From the NCBI GenBank assembly GCA_964386005.1, contig CAYLSB010000012.1, positions 15,714 to 79,713 of the forward strand: 64,000 bases of DNA. Direction: 5' to 3'. Shown in pieces: positions 26,615 through 36,105 of this stretch (the first letter of the stretch is position 1; each line of letters starts with the position of its first letter). The translations under genes were made by a program, and so were the position numbers. The notes below the pieces were generated by a model. The model ran no database searches and was not told the DNA's origin. It worked only from the letters and a program-made list of their open reading frames with translations. The DNA is from FEN-1350 sp964386005 (GTDB taxonomy: Bacteria; Planctomycetota; Phycisphaerae; Sedimentisphaerales; Anaerohalosphaeraceae).

Positions 26615-27682
26615 TCAGGATTCGCCTGAAGAGGTTTTCCATTGTACCGGGTGTTCGTTGACGGCCCGTTCGATCATGCACAATTGAAAGTCCGTCACAT
26701 CGTCGCTTTCAGCCAGCAGTTTGTCGCGTTTCTGCATCCAGGTTTGCCGGAGATTGGGCAGTTCGAGCAATCCCTCGGCGATCGGAGCGGCGGCCTTGAT
26801 GGATCCTGCGCGGGCGATCAGACCGTATCGCTTTTCGAGCGCGACAAGGTATCCGAAATCGTAGCTTTGCATGCAGACGGCGGGCGTTCCCAACACGGCC
26901 GACTCGGCGGCCATCGTGCCGCCTTCGACCAGACAAATCGTGGCAAAGGCCAGCAGATGATGAATATCTTCGACGGCGAGGGGATTGCGCCATGCCGACA
27001 GCTCTTCGGGCAACGGATTTTCGGAACCAATGAGCACACGGCCGTACTTCGATAAGCGTTCGACCAGTTGCCTGAGGTCTTCGGGGCGACCTTCTTTACG
27101 GCCGAAATCGTGCGAGGCGCCCCATGCCACCGTGCGGATGAAGATCAGCCGTTCGTCGGGGTCGATTCCGCATCGGCGAAGTCGTCCGGGATCGGGCGTG
27201 AAATATTTCGGCGACAGGTACGCCAGAACGGGCGGGCCGTTGAAGCGGACATGCCGCTTTCCGAAATCGCGCATGTAGCCCAGGCCGGTGCAAATATACG
27301 TTGCGAAGGTCATCCCCACCGCGGCCTGCAGGCGGGCCTGCTCCATATCGTCGTAGATCACCGTCGGCACGCCGAGAAACCGCCCCACCGGCCCGGCGGT
27401 AACGCCGACGCGAGCGATCATCACATCGGGCTTGAATATCTTCGCAAGACGATAGAGCCGCCATGCGCGGGTCCACCATTCGCAAGCAAGACCGATCGGG
27501 CCGCCGCGTTTGGCGCTGATCGAGCGGTATTCGATGCCGAGGGCATCCAGCAGCGGCAATGCGACATCCTTGCCGCGCGCGGTGACGAGAACGCTGTGGC
27601 CGTCCGCCTTCAAGATGCCGATGGCGTTCTTGAAAAAGTGCACCTGAGCGGGATGGACAATGTCGAATAAAAATCGCATCAT
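26615..27682 (-). CDS. DUF354 family protein (GT-B/epimerase-like)
   Basis: The ATG at 27682 (355 residues) is preferred because the family starts with FLFDIVHPAQVHFF; the frame extends upstream into mtnA without a good site. DUF354 proteins resemble UDP-GlcNAc 2-epimerases and MurG-type glycosyltransferases. Visible features are GHSVLVTARGKD, DVMIARVGVTAGPVGRFL, FIRTVAWGASHDFGRKEG and a C-terminal ICLVEGGTMAAESAVLGTPAV, matching the GG-x-x-E donor loop of GT-B enzymes. The gene starts 7 bp after the mtnA stop codon. The substrate is unknown. Confidence 0.85.
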   Translation of the reverse strand: MMRFLFDIVHPAQVHFFKNAIGILKADGHSVLVTARGKDVALPLLDALGIEYRSISAKRGGPIGLACEWWTRAWRLYRLAKIFKPDVMIARVGVTAGPVGRFLGVPTVIYDDMEQARLQAAVGMTFATYICTGLGYMRDFGKRHVRFNGPPVLAYLSPKYFTPDPGRLRRCGIDPDERLIFIRTVAWGASHDFGRKEGRPEDLRQLVERLSKYGRVLIGSENPLPEELSAWRNPLAVEDIHHLLAFATICLVEGGTMAAESAVLGTPAVCMQSYDFGYLVALEKRYGLIARAGSIKAAAPIAEGLLELPNLRQTWMQKRDKLLAESDDVTDFQLCMIERAVNEHPVQWKTSSGES

Positions 27683-27689
27683 TTTTCCG

Positions 27690-28772
<1,083 letters not shown>

Positions 28773-28782
28773 CGTCCACTCT

Positions 28783-28860
28783 AAAAAGGTGTCAGACACC
28801 TTTTTTAATAATACCTTTAATATTAATTACTTATAATAAAAGGTGTCTGACACCTTTTTT
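28783..28860. repeat. REPIN-like inverted pair of palindromic repeats
   Basis: Two palindromes with the cores GGTGTCAGACACC (28788-28800) and GGTGTCTGACACC (28841-28853), each flanked by A-runs and T-runs, are separated by an AT-rich 31-bp spacer. The central base shows the copies are in opposite orientation, as in REP doublets mobilised by RAYT transposases. The second copy runs into the uvrA stop codon. On the minus strand each copy is a stem followed by T, so it may also terminate uvrA transcripts. Confidence 0.75.
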
Positions 28861-31798
28861 ATGCGTTGTCGGCGGTGATATCGGCGGGGATTCGATTTTT
28901 TTCATTGGTCCCGGCCGGGATCGACTGTCGCTTGCGATCGGTTTCAAGCTTGGTCTTGAGATACCTGGCGGTATAACTGTTCCTGTGGCGGATCAGTTCC
29001 TCGGGCGAACCGGTAGCGATGACTTCGCCTCCCCCGTCGCCGCCTTCCGGGCCCAGGTCGATGATATAGTCGGCCATCTTGATTACGTCGAGGTTGTGTT
29101 CGATGACGATGACGGTATTGCCGATATCGCAGAGCCGTTGCAGGACGTTGAGCAGGTTGTGGATGTCGGCAAAGTGCAATCCCGTCGTCGGTTCGTCCAG
29201 CAGATACAGCGTGTGACCTGTTCCGGGCCGTCCCAGTTCCGAGGCCAGCTTGACGCGCTGGGCCTCGCCGCCGGACAGCGTCGTCGAGGATTGCCCCAGC
29301 GTCATATAGCCCAGCCCGACTTCGCACAGGGCGCGCAGCAGCCGAAGGATCTTGGGAAAGTTCGCGAAGAACTCGCGGGCCTCGTCGATCCGCATATCGA
29401 GCACCTCGGCGATGTTTTTGCCCTTGTAGGTGATCTGCAGGGTCTCGGGATTGTAGCGGGAGCCCTTGCATTGTTGACAAACAACATATACATCAGGTAA
29501 AAAATGCATTTCGATGCACCTGGTGCCCTGTCCCTGGCAGTGTTCGCAGCGGCCGCCCTTGACGTTGAAGCTGAATCGCCCGGCCTTGTAACCGCGGATC
29601 TTGGCCTCGCGGGTCATCGAAAAGAGCTGGCGGATCAGGTCGAAGACGCCCGTGTAGGTGGCCGGATTGCTTCGAGGCGTACGGCCGATGGGCGACTGGT
29701 CGATCTCGATGACCTTATCCACCCGCGACAAGCCGAGGATATTCTTATGTTTGCCGGGCTTGTCGCCGGAAGCGTAAAGCCGCCGCATCAGGCCCTTGAG
29801 AAGGATCTCCGTGACCAGCGTACTCTTGCCGGAACCCGATACGCCCGTTACGCAGGTGAAAACGCCCAGCGGAAACTTAACGTTGATATTCTTGAGGTTG
29901 TGTTCGGTCGCGCCGCGGACTTCGATGGCGTCGCGCAGACTGTACGTGCGGCGTTCCTCGGGCAATTCGATCCGCTGCATACCGGAAAGGTACTGGCCCG
30001 TCAGGGATGGCGGGCACTTGCAGATTTCGTCATAGGTTCCTTCGGCGACGACTTGGCCTCCGTGGGCGCCGGCCGCGGGGCCGATGTCGATGATGTGATC
30101 CGCCGCGGCCATGACATCCTCGTCGTGCTCGACGACCAGCACGGTGTTTCCGATGTCGCGAAGCTGCTTGAGAATGCCCAACAGGCGGTCGTTATCCCGC
30201 CGATGCAGGCCGATAGTCGGTTCATCGAGCACATAACAACAACCGACCAATCCGCTGCCGACCTGAGTGGCCAGCCGGATTCGCTGGGCCTCGCCTCCCG
30301 ACATGGAGCTACTCGGTCGGTCCAGGGTGAGATACCCAAGCCCGACGTCGATCAGAAACTTCAGCCGGGCGCGGATCTCCTTGAGCGGTTGTGCCGCGAT
30401 GAGTTCGCGTTCGGGATCGAGCGCAAGGGCGTTAAAATACTCCCGCGCCTTTTCGATATTCATCGCCGTGACCTGGCAGATATTCTTTCCGCCGATCGTC
30501 ACCGCGACCGCCTCGGGGCGAAGCCGGGCTCCTCCGCACTTTCGGCACGGCTGCTCGGAGAGATAATTGTGCAGACGGGTCTTGACGTATTCGCTGGTGG
30601 TGTTTTCCCAGCGACGGCTCAGGTTGGGGATCACGCCCTCGAACGACGCACCGTGCCGATCCTCGTCATCCGGTGTGGTGCCGTGCATCAGGATCCGAAC
30701 GATTTCCGGCGACAGCTCCGCGAAAGGTACCGAGGGACTGGCTCCGAAGAGGCGGCAGAACCTGCGGACGAGCTTGTTGTAGTAGATGTTCATGCGCTTG
30801 CCGCCCTTGCGCCAGGCGTCGATCGCTCCGGTTTCCAGAGAAAGGGATTTGTCGGGCACGATCAGGTCCGGATCGAATTCGAGAATGGTACCCAGACCGT
30901 CGCAGCCGGGACAGGCGCCATAGGGGCTGTTAAAGCTAAACAATCTCGGTGATAGCTCCGCCAGCGAGGCCTCCGGATGTTCGACGCAGGCGTATTTTTC
31001 GCTGTAGATCACGTCGGTCCAGCTTCCGTTGCCGTCGGCCGTCTTGGCGGAGGTTGGTTCCTGGAACATCACAAAGATCACGCCGTCGGCGATCTTCAGC
31101 GCCGTCTCGATCGAGTCGGACAATCGTACGCGGATCGATGGCTTCAAAATGAGTCGATCGATCACAGCCGCGATATCGTGTTTCTTGTTTTTATCCAGCG
31201 TCGGCAGGTTTCGCATGTCATAGACGATACCGTCGATACGGTTCCGCACGAAACCCTCTCGCATGATTCGCGTGAAGACCTCTCGATGTTCGCCTTTTTG
31301 TCCGCGGACCAGCGGGGCGCAGATTTGGATCTTGGTGCCCTCCGGCCGCGACAGGATCGAATCGACGATCTGCGTGGCGTGCTGGCTGGAGATTTCCTTG
31401 CCGCAGACCCAGCAGTGCGGCGTGCCCACGCGGGCGAACAATAACCGGCAATAGTCATAAATCTCCGTCGTGGTCGCCACCGTCGAGCGCGGATTGCTGG
31501 TGGCGCTGCGCTGTTCGATGGCGATGGTCGGCGGAAGCCCTTCGATATGTTCGACCTGCGGTTTTTGCATCTGCTCGAGAAATTGTCGCGCGTAGGCGCT
31601 GAGCGACTCGACGTACTTGCGCTGACCTTCGGCGTAGATGGTGTCGAACGCCAGCGAGCTTTTGCCCGAGCCGCTGATGCCGGTGATGACCACCAGCTTG
31701 TCGCGCGGGATCACGACGCTGATGTTCTTGAGGTTGTGCTCGCCGGCGCCGGTTATGATGATCGATTTTGTTTCGGAATCCACCAAAGCTCTTTCCAT
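28859..31798 (-). CDS. uvrA: Excinuclease ABC subunit A
   Basis: A 979-residue UvrA, the damage-recognition ATPase of nucleotide excision repair. Two ABC modules are present: Walker A GISGSGKSSLAFDTIYAEGQ and GVSGSGKSTLVTEILLKG, with signatures SSSMSGGEAQRIRLA and STTLSGGEAQRVKLA. Zinc-module cysteines occur at CPGCDGLG, CRKCGGARLR and CEHCQGQG...CQQCKGSRYN. The first CxxC of the signature-I zinc module is replaced by CVEH (Cys, His). The ATG at 31798 is preferred over a TTG at 31822 by family alignment; the nearest ribosome site (AGAGG) is 12 nt away. The stop codon lies in the REPIN-like repeat. Confidence 0.96.
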   Translation of the reverse strand: MERALVDSETKSIIITGAGEHNLKNISVVIPRDKLVVITGISGSGKSSLAFDTIYAEGQRKYVESLSAYARQFLEQMQKPQVEHIEGLPPTIAIEQRSATSNPRSTVATTTEIYDYCRLLFARVGTPHCWVCGKEISSQHATQIVDSILSRPEGTKIQICAPLVRGQKGEHREVFTRIMREGFVRNRIDGIVYDMRNLPTLDKNKKHDIAAVIDRLILKPSIRVRLSDSIETALKIADGVIFVMFQEPTSAKTADGNGSWTDVIYSEKYACVEHPEASLAELSPRLFSFNSPYGACPGCDGLGTILEFDPDLIVPDKSLSLETGAIDAWRKGGKRMNIYYNKLVRRFCRLFGASPSVPFAELSPEIVRILMHGTTPDDEDRHGASFEGVIPNLSRRWENTTSEYVKTRLHNYLSEQPCRKCGGARLRPEAVAVTIGGKNICQVTAMNIEKAREYFNALALDPERELIAAQPLKEIRARLKFLIDVGLGYLTLDRPSSSMSGGEAQRIRLATQVGSGLVGCCYVLDEPTIGLHRRDNDRLLGILKQLRDIGNTVLVVEHDEDVMAAADHIIDIGPAAGAHGGQVVAEGTYDEICKCPPSLTGQYLSGMQRIELPEERRTYSLRDAIEVRGATEHNLKNINVKFPLGVFTCVTGVSGSGKSTLVTEILLKGLMRRLYASGDKPGKHKNILGLSRVDKVIEIDQSPIGRTPRSNPATYTGVFDLIRQLFSMTREAKIRGYKAGRFSFNVKGGRCEHCQGQGTRCIEMHFLPDVYVVCQQCKGSRYNPETLQITYKGKNIAEVLDMRIDEAREFFANFPKILRLLRALCEVGLGYMTLGQSSTTLSGGEAQRVKLASELGRPGTGHTLYLLDEPTTGLHFADIHNLLNVLQRLCDIGNTVIVIEHNLDVIKMADYIIDLGPEGGDGGGEVIATGSPEELIRHRNSYTARYLKTKLETDRKRQSIPAGTNEKNRIPADITADNA

Positions 31799-31906
31799 CG
31801 ATACGATATACCTCTTCCGCAAATTTCAAATAAACCCAAAAGGGTCATTGTACCACAAACCACCCCGGCTGTACAATCCCCTGTTATTGAGGAAAGGACT
31901 AACTGC

Positions 31907-32581
31907 TTGAAAATCCGTTCGCTTCATTCGTGGGATGTCGATTACGCCACGGCAAGGCGATTGCAGACCGATCTGGCCGACCGTGTACAGTTCGAGCCGA
32001 TTGATGAACCTGTTCGGCTTGTCGCGGGGATCGATTGTGCCTTCAGCAAAGATCGCAAGCGGATGGGAGCTGTGGTAGTTGTGATGCGTTTGCCGGATTT
32101 TGCGGTCATCGAGCGAGTCCACAGTGTCACAGCCGTGACATTCCCCTATATTCCGGGATTGCTTTCCTTCCGCGAAGCCCCGGTATGTCTTATGGCGACG
32201 GAAATGCTTAACCATTCGCCGGATGTTTTCCTCATCGATGGTCAGGGCATCGCCCACCCTCGCCGCCTCGGGCTGGCCAGCCATCTGGGCCTCTTTCTCA
32301 ATCGCCCGACTATCGGCTGTGCCAAGAGCCGTCTGATCGGTAACTATGACGAGGTTCCAAGGGATCGCGGCTGTTATTCGTTGCTGAAAGACGGCGATAA
32401 CACCATTGGCGCCGTCCTGCGAACCAAAACGGCCGTCAAGCCGTTATTCATCTCCCCCGGCCATCTCTGCCAGTTGGAGGATGCCATACGAATTACGCTT
32501 ACCTGTTGTACACGTTACCGTCTTCCGGAACCCTGCCGACTGGCTCATCAGGAGGTCACACGGCTGAAGGCAAAACTCTGA
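31907..32581 (+). CDS. nfi: Endonuclease V
   Basis: A TTG start at 31907 gives 224 residues, the usual family length, with GAGGAAAGG about 9 nt upstream; the frame is open further back but only as antisense to uvrA. The catalytic carboxylates are visible in LVAGIDCAF, PGLLSFREAP and LIDGQGIAHPRRLGLASHLG. The last motif contains the HPR and Lys-containing GCAKSRLIG that contact DNA. The enzyme cleaves one nucleotide 3' of deoxyinosine to start repair of deaminated adenine. It is divergent from uvrA, and the two repair genes share an intergenic region of about 110 bp. Confidence 0.95.
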   Translation: MKIRSLHSWDVDYATARRLQTDLADRVQFEPIDEPVRLVAGIDCAFSKDRKRMGAVVVVMRLPDFAVIERVHSVTAVTFPYIPGLLSFREAPVCLMATEMLNHSPDVFLIDGQGIAHPRRLGLASHLGLFLNRPTIGCAKSRLIGNYDEVPRDRGCYSLLKDGDNTIGAVLRTKTAVKPLFISPGHLCQLEDAIRITLTCCTRYRLPEPCRLAHQEVTRLKAKL

Positions 32582-32734
32582 CATGTATTGTTCCCATTTC
32601 GGGATATCACACCATATCAAGACTACTCAGTAATCCTCAACAAATTTTCCTTATCCCAGGAAATGGAAAGAGCTCAAAGTAAATCATTGAGGTTATTGTG
32701 TTTATGACAAAATACCGAATAGGAAGAATTTGAT

Positions 32735-32763
32735 TTGAAAATATGAATAACAATTCATATAAT
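32735..32763 (+). promoter_or_regulatory. Sigma-70 promoter of the tetR-efflux operon
   Basis: TTGAAA (32735-32740) and perfect TATAAT (32758-32763) are separated by 17 bp. Transcription would start near 32770, inside the second operator palindrome and about 37 nt upstream of the regulator's ATG. Confidence 0.85.
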
Positions 32764-32775
32764 GAATAACTATTC
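32744..32775 (+). promoter_or_regulatory. Tandem palindromic operators around the -10 box
   Basis: Two palindromes share the half-site TGAAT/GAATA: TGAAT-4-ATTCA (32744-32757) in the promoter spacer and GAATA-2-TATTC (32764-32775) directly after the -10 box. The sequence ATGAATAAC also occurs as a direct repeat 20 bp apart. The position suggests binding by the adjacent TetR-type protein and autorepression; this is inferred. Confidence 0.7.
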
Positions 32776-32806
32776 TTTTTGTGAATGTTTAGTAAATGGA
32801 GACTTT

Positions 32807-33445
32807 ATGGAACAGGATCTATCACGCAAGGAAAGAGAACGGCTTCGCCACAAGGAAGAGATCATGGCGGGAGCGATAAAGCTCTTTGCGGAAAAAGGGT
32901 TTCACAATGTTTCGATGCAGGAGATCGCAACGGCGACTGAATTCGCCACGGGGACTTTATACAATTTCTTCCAAAACAAAGAAGCCCTGTATGCGGAACT
33001 ATTGATATCGTGCGGGCGGAAAATCATGGCCACATTGTATCCGACGCTGGAAGGATCCAAATCGGAAGAGGAAAAGATTCGCGAGTTTATTGCCGTCCAT
33101 AAAGTCATTCTGGCTGAGAACAGCCAGATGATCGCTCTGTTTTTGTCCGAGCTCAACCGGATTTCGATGGTGATTCCCCCGTTTGCGGAAGAAGAAATAG
33201 AACGGATTCGAATCGATGTGCTGAATCAACTGGCCGGGATTGTCGAAGCCGGGATTGAACATGGACGATTTCGACGATGCAACGCGTTCATGGCATCGGC
33301 GGCCTTGAGCGCCATGTTGGAATTCCTGATATTTTCAGTAATTAAATATCCCCATTTCGTTGCCCTGGAAGAGGGTCTTGCGGAAATCGAGACTCTTTTC
33401 TTTCAGGGAATAACTCCGTCGGGGGACAGAACACATGCCGGGTAA
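32807..33445 (+). CDS. TetR/AcrR-family transcriptional regulator
   Basis: The ATG at 32807 (212 residues) has GGAG 5 nt upstream. Residues about 15-60 form the TetR helix-turn-helix (IMAGAIKLFAEKGFHNVSMQEIA, then TGTLYNFFQNKEALYAELL). The C-terminal half is a helical ligand-binding domain with IAVHKVILAENSQMIALFL. It is the first gene of an operon with the TolC, HlyD and RND genes and overlaps tolC-like by 11 bp, so it is most likely the local repressor of the pump. Its ligand cannot be inferred. Confidence 0.92.
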   Translation: MEQDLSRKERERLRHKEEIMAGAIKLFAEKGFHNVSMQEIATATEFATGTLYNFFQNKEALYAELLISCGRKIMATLYPTLEGSKSEEEKIREFIAVHKVILAENSQMIALFLSELNRISMVIPPFAEEEIERIRIDVLNQLAGIVEAGIEHGRFRRCNAFMASAALSAMLEFLIFSVIKYPHFVALEEGLAEIETLFFQGITPSGDRTHAG

Positions 33446-34850
33446 ATCGATGAATCGGACGATTCCTCATATTGTATATACGCTGTGTGTATTGATAGCC
33501 GGATGCGGCACTTTTGACGGCGATGCGATTCGTCGGCGCCATGCGGATGCGTTTTCGCGCGATCTGGGGCTTCGAACCGATTCCGCCCTCGCCCGGACAC
33601 CTGTCTTCACCCTGGATGAATGCGTTCGATATGCGCTAATGAACAATCTGAGCTTTCGTGCCGCCCAGATCGATCAACAGGTTGCCCGGCTGCAGCGCCG
33701 GATCAGCTTTTCGTATTTTCTTCCTGCGGTGAGCTTCAACACCAGCCATGTCGTGTGGGATCCGAATCCGATGATGGAACTGGGTTTCGGCCCATTGGCC
33801 ATGCACGACAAACGCGTCCGTGAAATCACCTGGAATGTCCAGACGGCGATCTTCGATCCTTCGACGTGGTTTTTGTATTCGATGTACACGCGGGGCGAGG
33901 AGATTTCTCAGCTTGTTACTGAGTACACGCGACAGATGATCACCTTGCAGGTGACGGGATTGTATTATTATTGCCTGTCGCTGCAGGAGTCCATCGCATC
34001 GATACAAAGCCGGATTGCGGCCGCGGAATCGCTTCATGCGCAACTCCGTTCGCTCGCGGAGGAAGGGATGCTCAGCGCATGGCAGGCCGACGAAGCCGGC
34101 GTATTTCTCCAGAGCCATCGGAACGATCTGCAAAAGACACAGGATACGTTACGGCAAACGCGCGGAGATCTACAGATTGCGATGGGCCTGTCTCCGTTGG
34201 CTTCAATCGAACTTGGGGGGCCTGGAGAAAACAACGCCCCGCAGGGTTCGCTGGAGGACCTGATCTATCAGGCAATGGTGAATCATCCGGGATTGAAGAT
34301 CTCCGATCGAGCCGTCGCAATTGAAGAGGAGAAGGTCAAGATCGCGATCGCGGGATTTTTGCCGCGATTGTATGGATTCGCCACGCATACATCCACGACG
34401 GAATCCCAGTTAAGCGAGCCGAAGTACTGGATGGCCGGCCTTTCGGGAGCGATTTCCGTGTTCAATGGATTTGCCACTATCAGCGACTATGAGGCGGCCA
34501 AAAAGAACCGCGAAAAGGCCTTCCTTGAACGGGAGGAACAAACGTTGACGCTGATGGCCGAGGTCCAGCGAGCGAATATGAATCTCCAGACGGCCGCAAA
34601 TGACAAGCGTCTGGCGGAACAGAATCTTGACGTGGCCCAGGCCCAATATGACGAAGCCGCCGAGCGATGGAAGGAAGGGCTGATGACCAGCACCGATTTG
34701 TTGTCCATCATGGCCAGGCGGGATCAGGCACGAATGGGTGTCCTGATGGCATCCTATCACCATCAGGTTACTGTCGCGACGATGCGTCAGGTCATGGGAC
34801 TGATGCCGATCGACACGAATCGGACGAATCTTGAGGATCAAACGAGGTAA
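33435..34850 (+). CDS. TolC-family outer-membrane efflux lipoprotein
   Basis: A 471-residue outer membrane factor. A signal peptide ends in the lipobox IAGCG, so the mature protein is lipidated as in OprM-type factors. The TolC repeats are seen as LDECVRYALMNNLSFRAAQID and, in the second half, DLIYQAMVNHPGLKISDRAV, with long coiled helices around QVARLQRR and ERWKEGLMTSTDLLSI. It should form the trimeric exit duct for the RND pump encoded downstream. The ATG is inside the end of the regulator gene with GGGGGA ahead of it. Confidence 0.93.
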   Translation: MPGKSMNRTIPHIVYTLCVLIAGCGTFDGDAIRRRHADAFSRDLGLRTDSALARTPVFTLDECVRYALMNNLSFRAAQIDQQVARLQRRISFSYFLPAVSFNTSHVVWDPNPMMELGFGPLAMHDKRVREITWNVQTAIFDPSTWFLYSMYTRGEEISQLVTEYTRQMITLQVTGLYYYCLSLQESIASIQSRIAAAESLHAQLRSLAEEGMLSAWQADEAGVFLQSHRNDLQKTQDTLRQTRGDLQIAMGLSPLASIELGGPGENNAPQGSLEDLIYQAMVNHPGLKISDRAVAIEEEKVKIAIAGFLPRLYGFATHTSTTESQLSEPKYWMAGLSGAISVFNGFATISDYEAAKKNREKAFLEREEQTLTLMAEVQRANMNLQTAANDKRLAEQNLDVAQAQYDEAAERWKEGLMTSTDLLSIMARRDQARMGVLMASYHHQVTVATMRQVMGLMPIDTNRTNLEDQTR

Positions 34851-34854
34851 TCTT

Positions 34855-36105
34855 ATGATTTCAAAACATCACAAACTCCTTCATTCATGGAAAGCGATCG
34901 GATGTATTGTGCTGAGTTTGGCGGCCGGTATCGCATTCTGTATGTGGAAATTGGGATCGACTTCTTCGGCGACGGCCGCAGAAACCTCGACGCAGAATTC
35001 CATGCGCAATGCAAAAAAAGAATCGACAGCCGCTACGGTTCCCGTTGTTCTGCGGCCGGTTGAGATACGGACCTTTGAACGGCGAATCGAAGTTCAGGGA
35101 AATGTCGAGGCCAAGAATACGGCAATGGTTTCCCCGCGAATTCCCGGGGTCATCGAGGCGCTGTATGTCGATGAAGGCGATGTCGTCATCGCCGGGCAAA
35201 CGAAAGTACTCGCCACGGATTCGTTGAAGATCCAAAAGAACGTGCAGATTCAGGAGCATGGGGTGGCGGTGGCCCGATGCGCCCACCGCGAAGCGGTTGC
35301 GAATCTGGAACGAGCCCAAGCCGATTTTGATAAGGCGGAAATGGATTTTCGCCGGTTCGAACGGCTTGTGGAAAAAAAGGCCGTAACCCTCGATGGTTTC
35401 GAACAGCAACAATCCCGATTCCGCCAGACTCAGGCGATGTTGCGTCTGGCCGAAGCACAGGTGGACCTGACGGTCGAACGGCAAAAGGAATCCGAGGCGG
35501 CGCTGGCAATTGCCCGGAAAGATCTATCGGACGCGGTCGTCCTGGCCCCGATTCATGGGACAATCAGCATGAAGCTGCAGGAACCGGGCGAAATGGGCCA
35601 GCCGGGAGCGCCGGTTTTTCGGATCGAGGACCTGTCGCTGGTGGAAATCTCGGCGATGATTCCTGCGAACTATTATCCGCAGATTGAAGCCGACAAAACG
35701 CCGATGAGAGTGGTCGTCTCCGATGTCGAGGTCGGTACGCTGGCCATTTCCTACAAGAGTCCGACGATTCAATCCAGAATGAGAACCTTTGAAATCAAAG
35801 CAAGGATGAAAAATCCTCCGGCGGTTGTTGTTCCCGGCGCCATGGCAAACATAACGGTTACATTGAGCAGCCGAAAATCACTGGGGGTACCGACCATCGC
35901 GATCCAAAAGCGGGCCGATCGGGACGTGGTTTTCGTTATTCGAAATGGCCGGGCCGCCGTCGTCGAGGTGACTCCCGGCATTGAAAATGACGGATTTACC
36001 GAGGTGGCGCCATCGATCCTGACGGAGTCGGATTCCGTTGTTACCATGGGGCAGTATCTTCTGAACCAGGATACCCCTGTTGTTGTCCAACAGGAGGGTA
36101 AATAA
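34855..36105 (+). CDS. RND efflux periplasmic adaptor (HlyD/MFP family)
   Basis: The ATG at 34855 (416 residues) lies 5 nt after the tolC-like stop and has GAGG upstream. An N-terminal membrane anchor (AIGCIVLSLAAGIAFCMWKLG) precedes a lipoyl-type domain (VEVQGNVEAKNTAMVSPRIPG-like start, VDEGDVVIAGQ), a coiled-coil hairpin (AVANLERAQADFDKAEMDFRR) and the beta-barrel region (LAPIHGTISMKLQEPGEMGQ). It links the inner membrane pump to the outer membrane duct. Its stop codon overlaps the start of the pump gene by one base (TAATG). Confidence 0.92.
   Translation: MISKHHKLLHSWKAIGCIVLSLAAGIAFCMWKLGSTSSATAAETSTQNSMRNAKKESTAATVPVVLRPVEIRTFERRIEVQGNVEAKNTAMVSPRIPGVIEALYVDEGDVVIAGQTKVLATDSLKIQKNVQIQEHGVAVARCAHREAVANLERAQADFDKAEMDFRRFERLVEKKAVTLDGFEQQQSRFRQTQAMLRLAEAQVDLTVERQKESEAALAIARKDLSDAVVLAPIHGTISMKLQEPGEMGQPGAPVFRIEDLSLVEISAMIPANYYPQIEADKTPMRVVVSDVEVGTLAISYKSPTIQSRMRTFEIKARMKNPPAVVVPGAMANITVTLSSRKSLGVPTIAIQKRADRDVVFVIRNGRAAVVEVTPGIENDGFTEVAPSILTESDSVVTMGQYLLNQDTPVVVQQEGK

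Noticed and set aside
29504..30952. Plus-strand ORF of 482 codons
   Set aside because: Antisense to uvrA, low-complexity His/Asp/Arg-rich product with no family features.
31547..31906. N-terminal extension of the endonuclease V frame
   Set aside because: The extension is antisense to uvrA and would add 120 residues absent from the family; the TTG at 31907 has a ribosome site and gives normal length.
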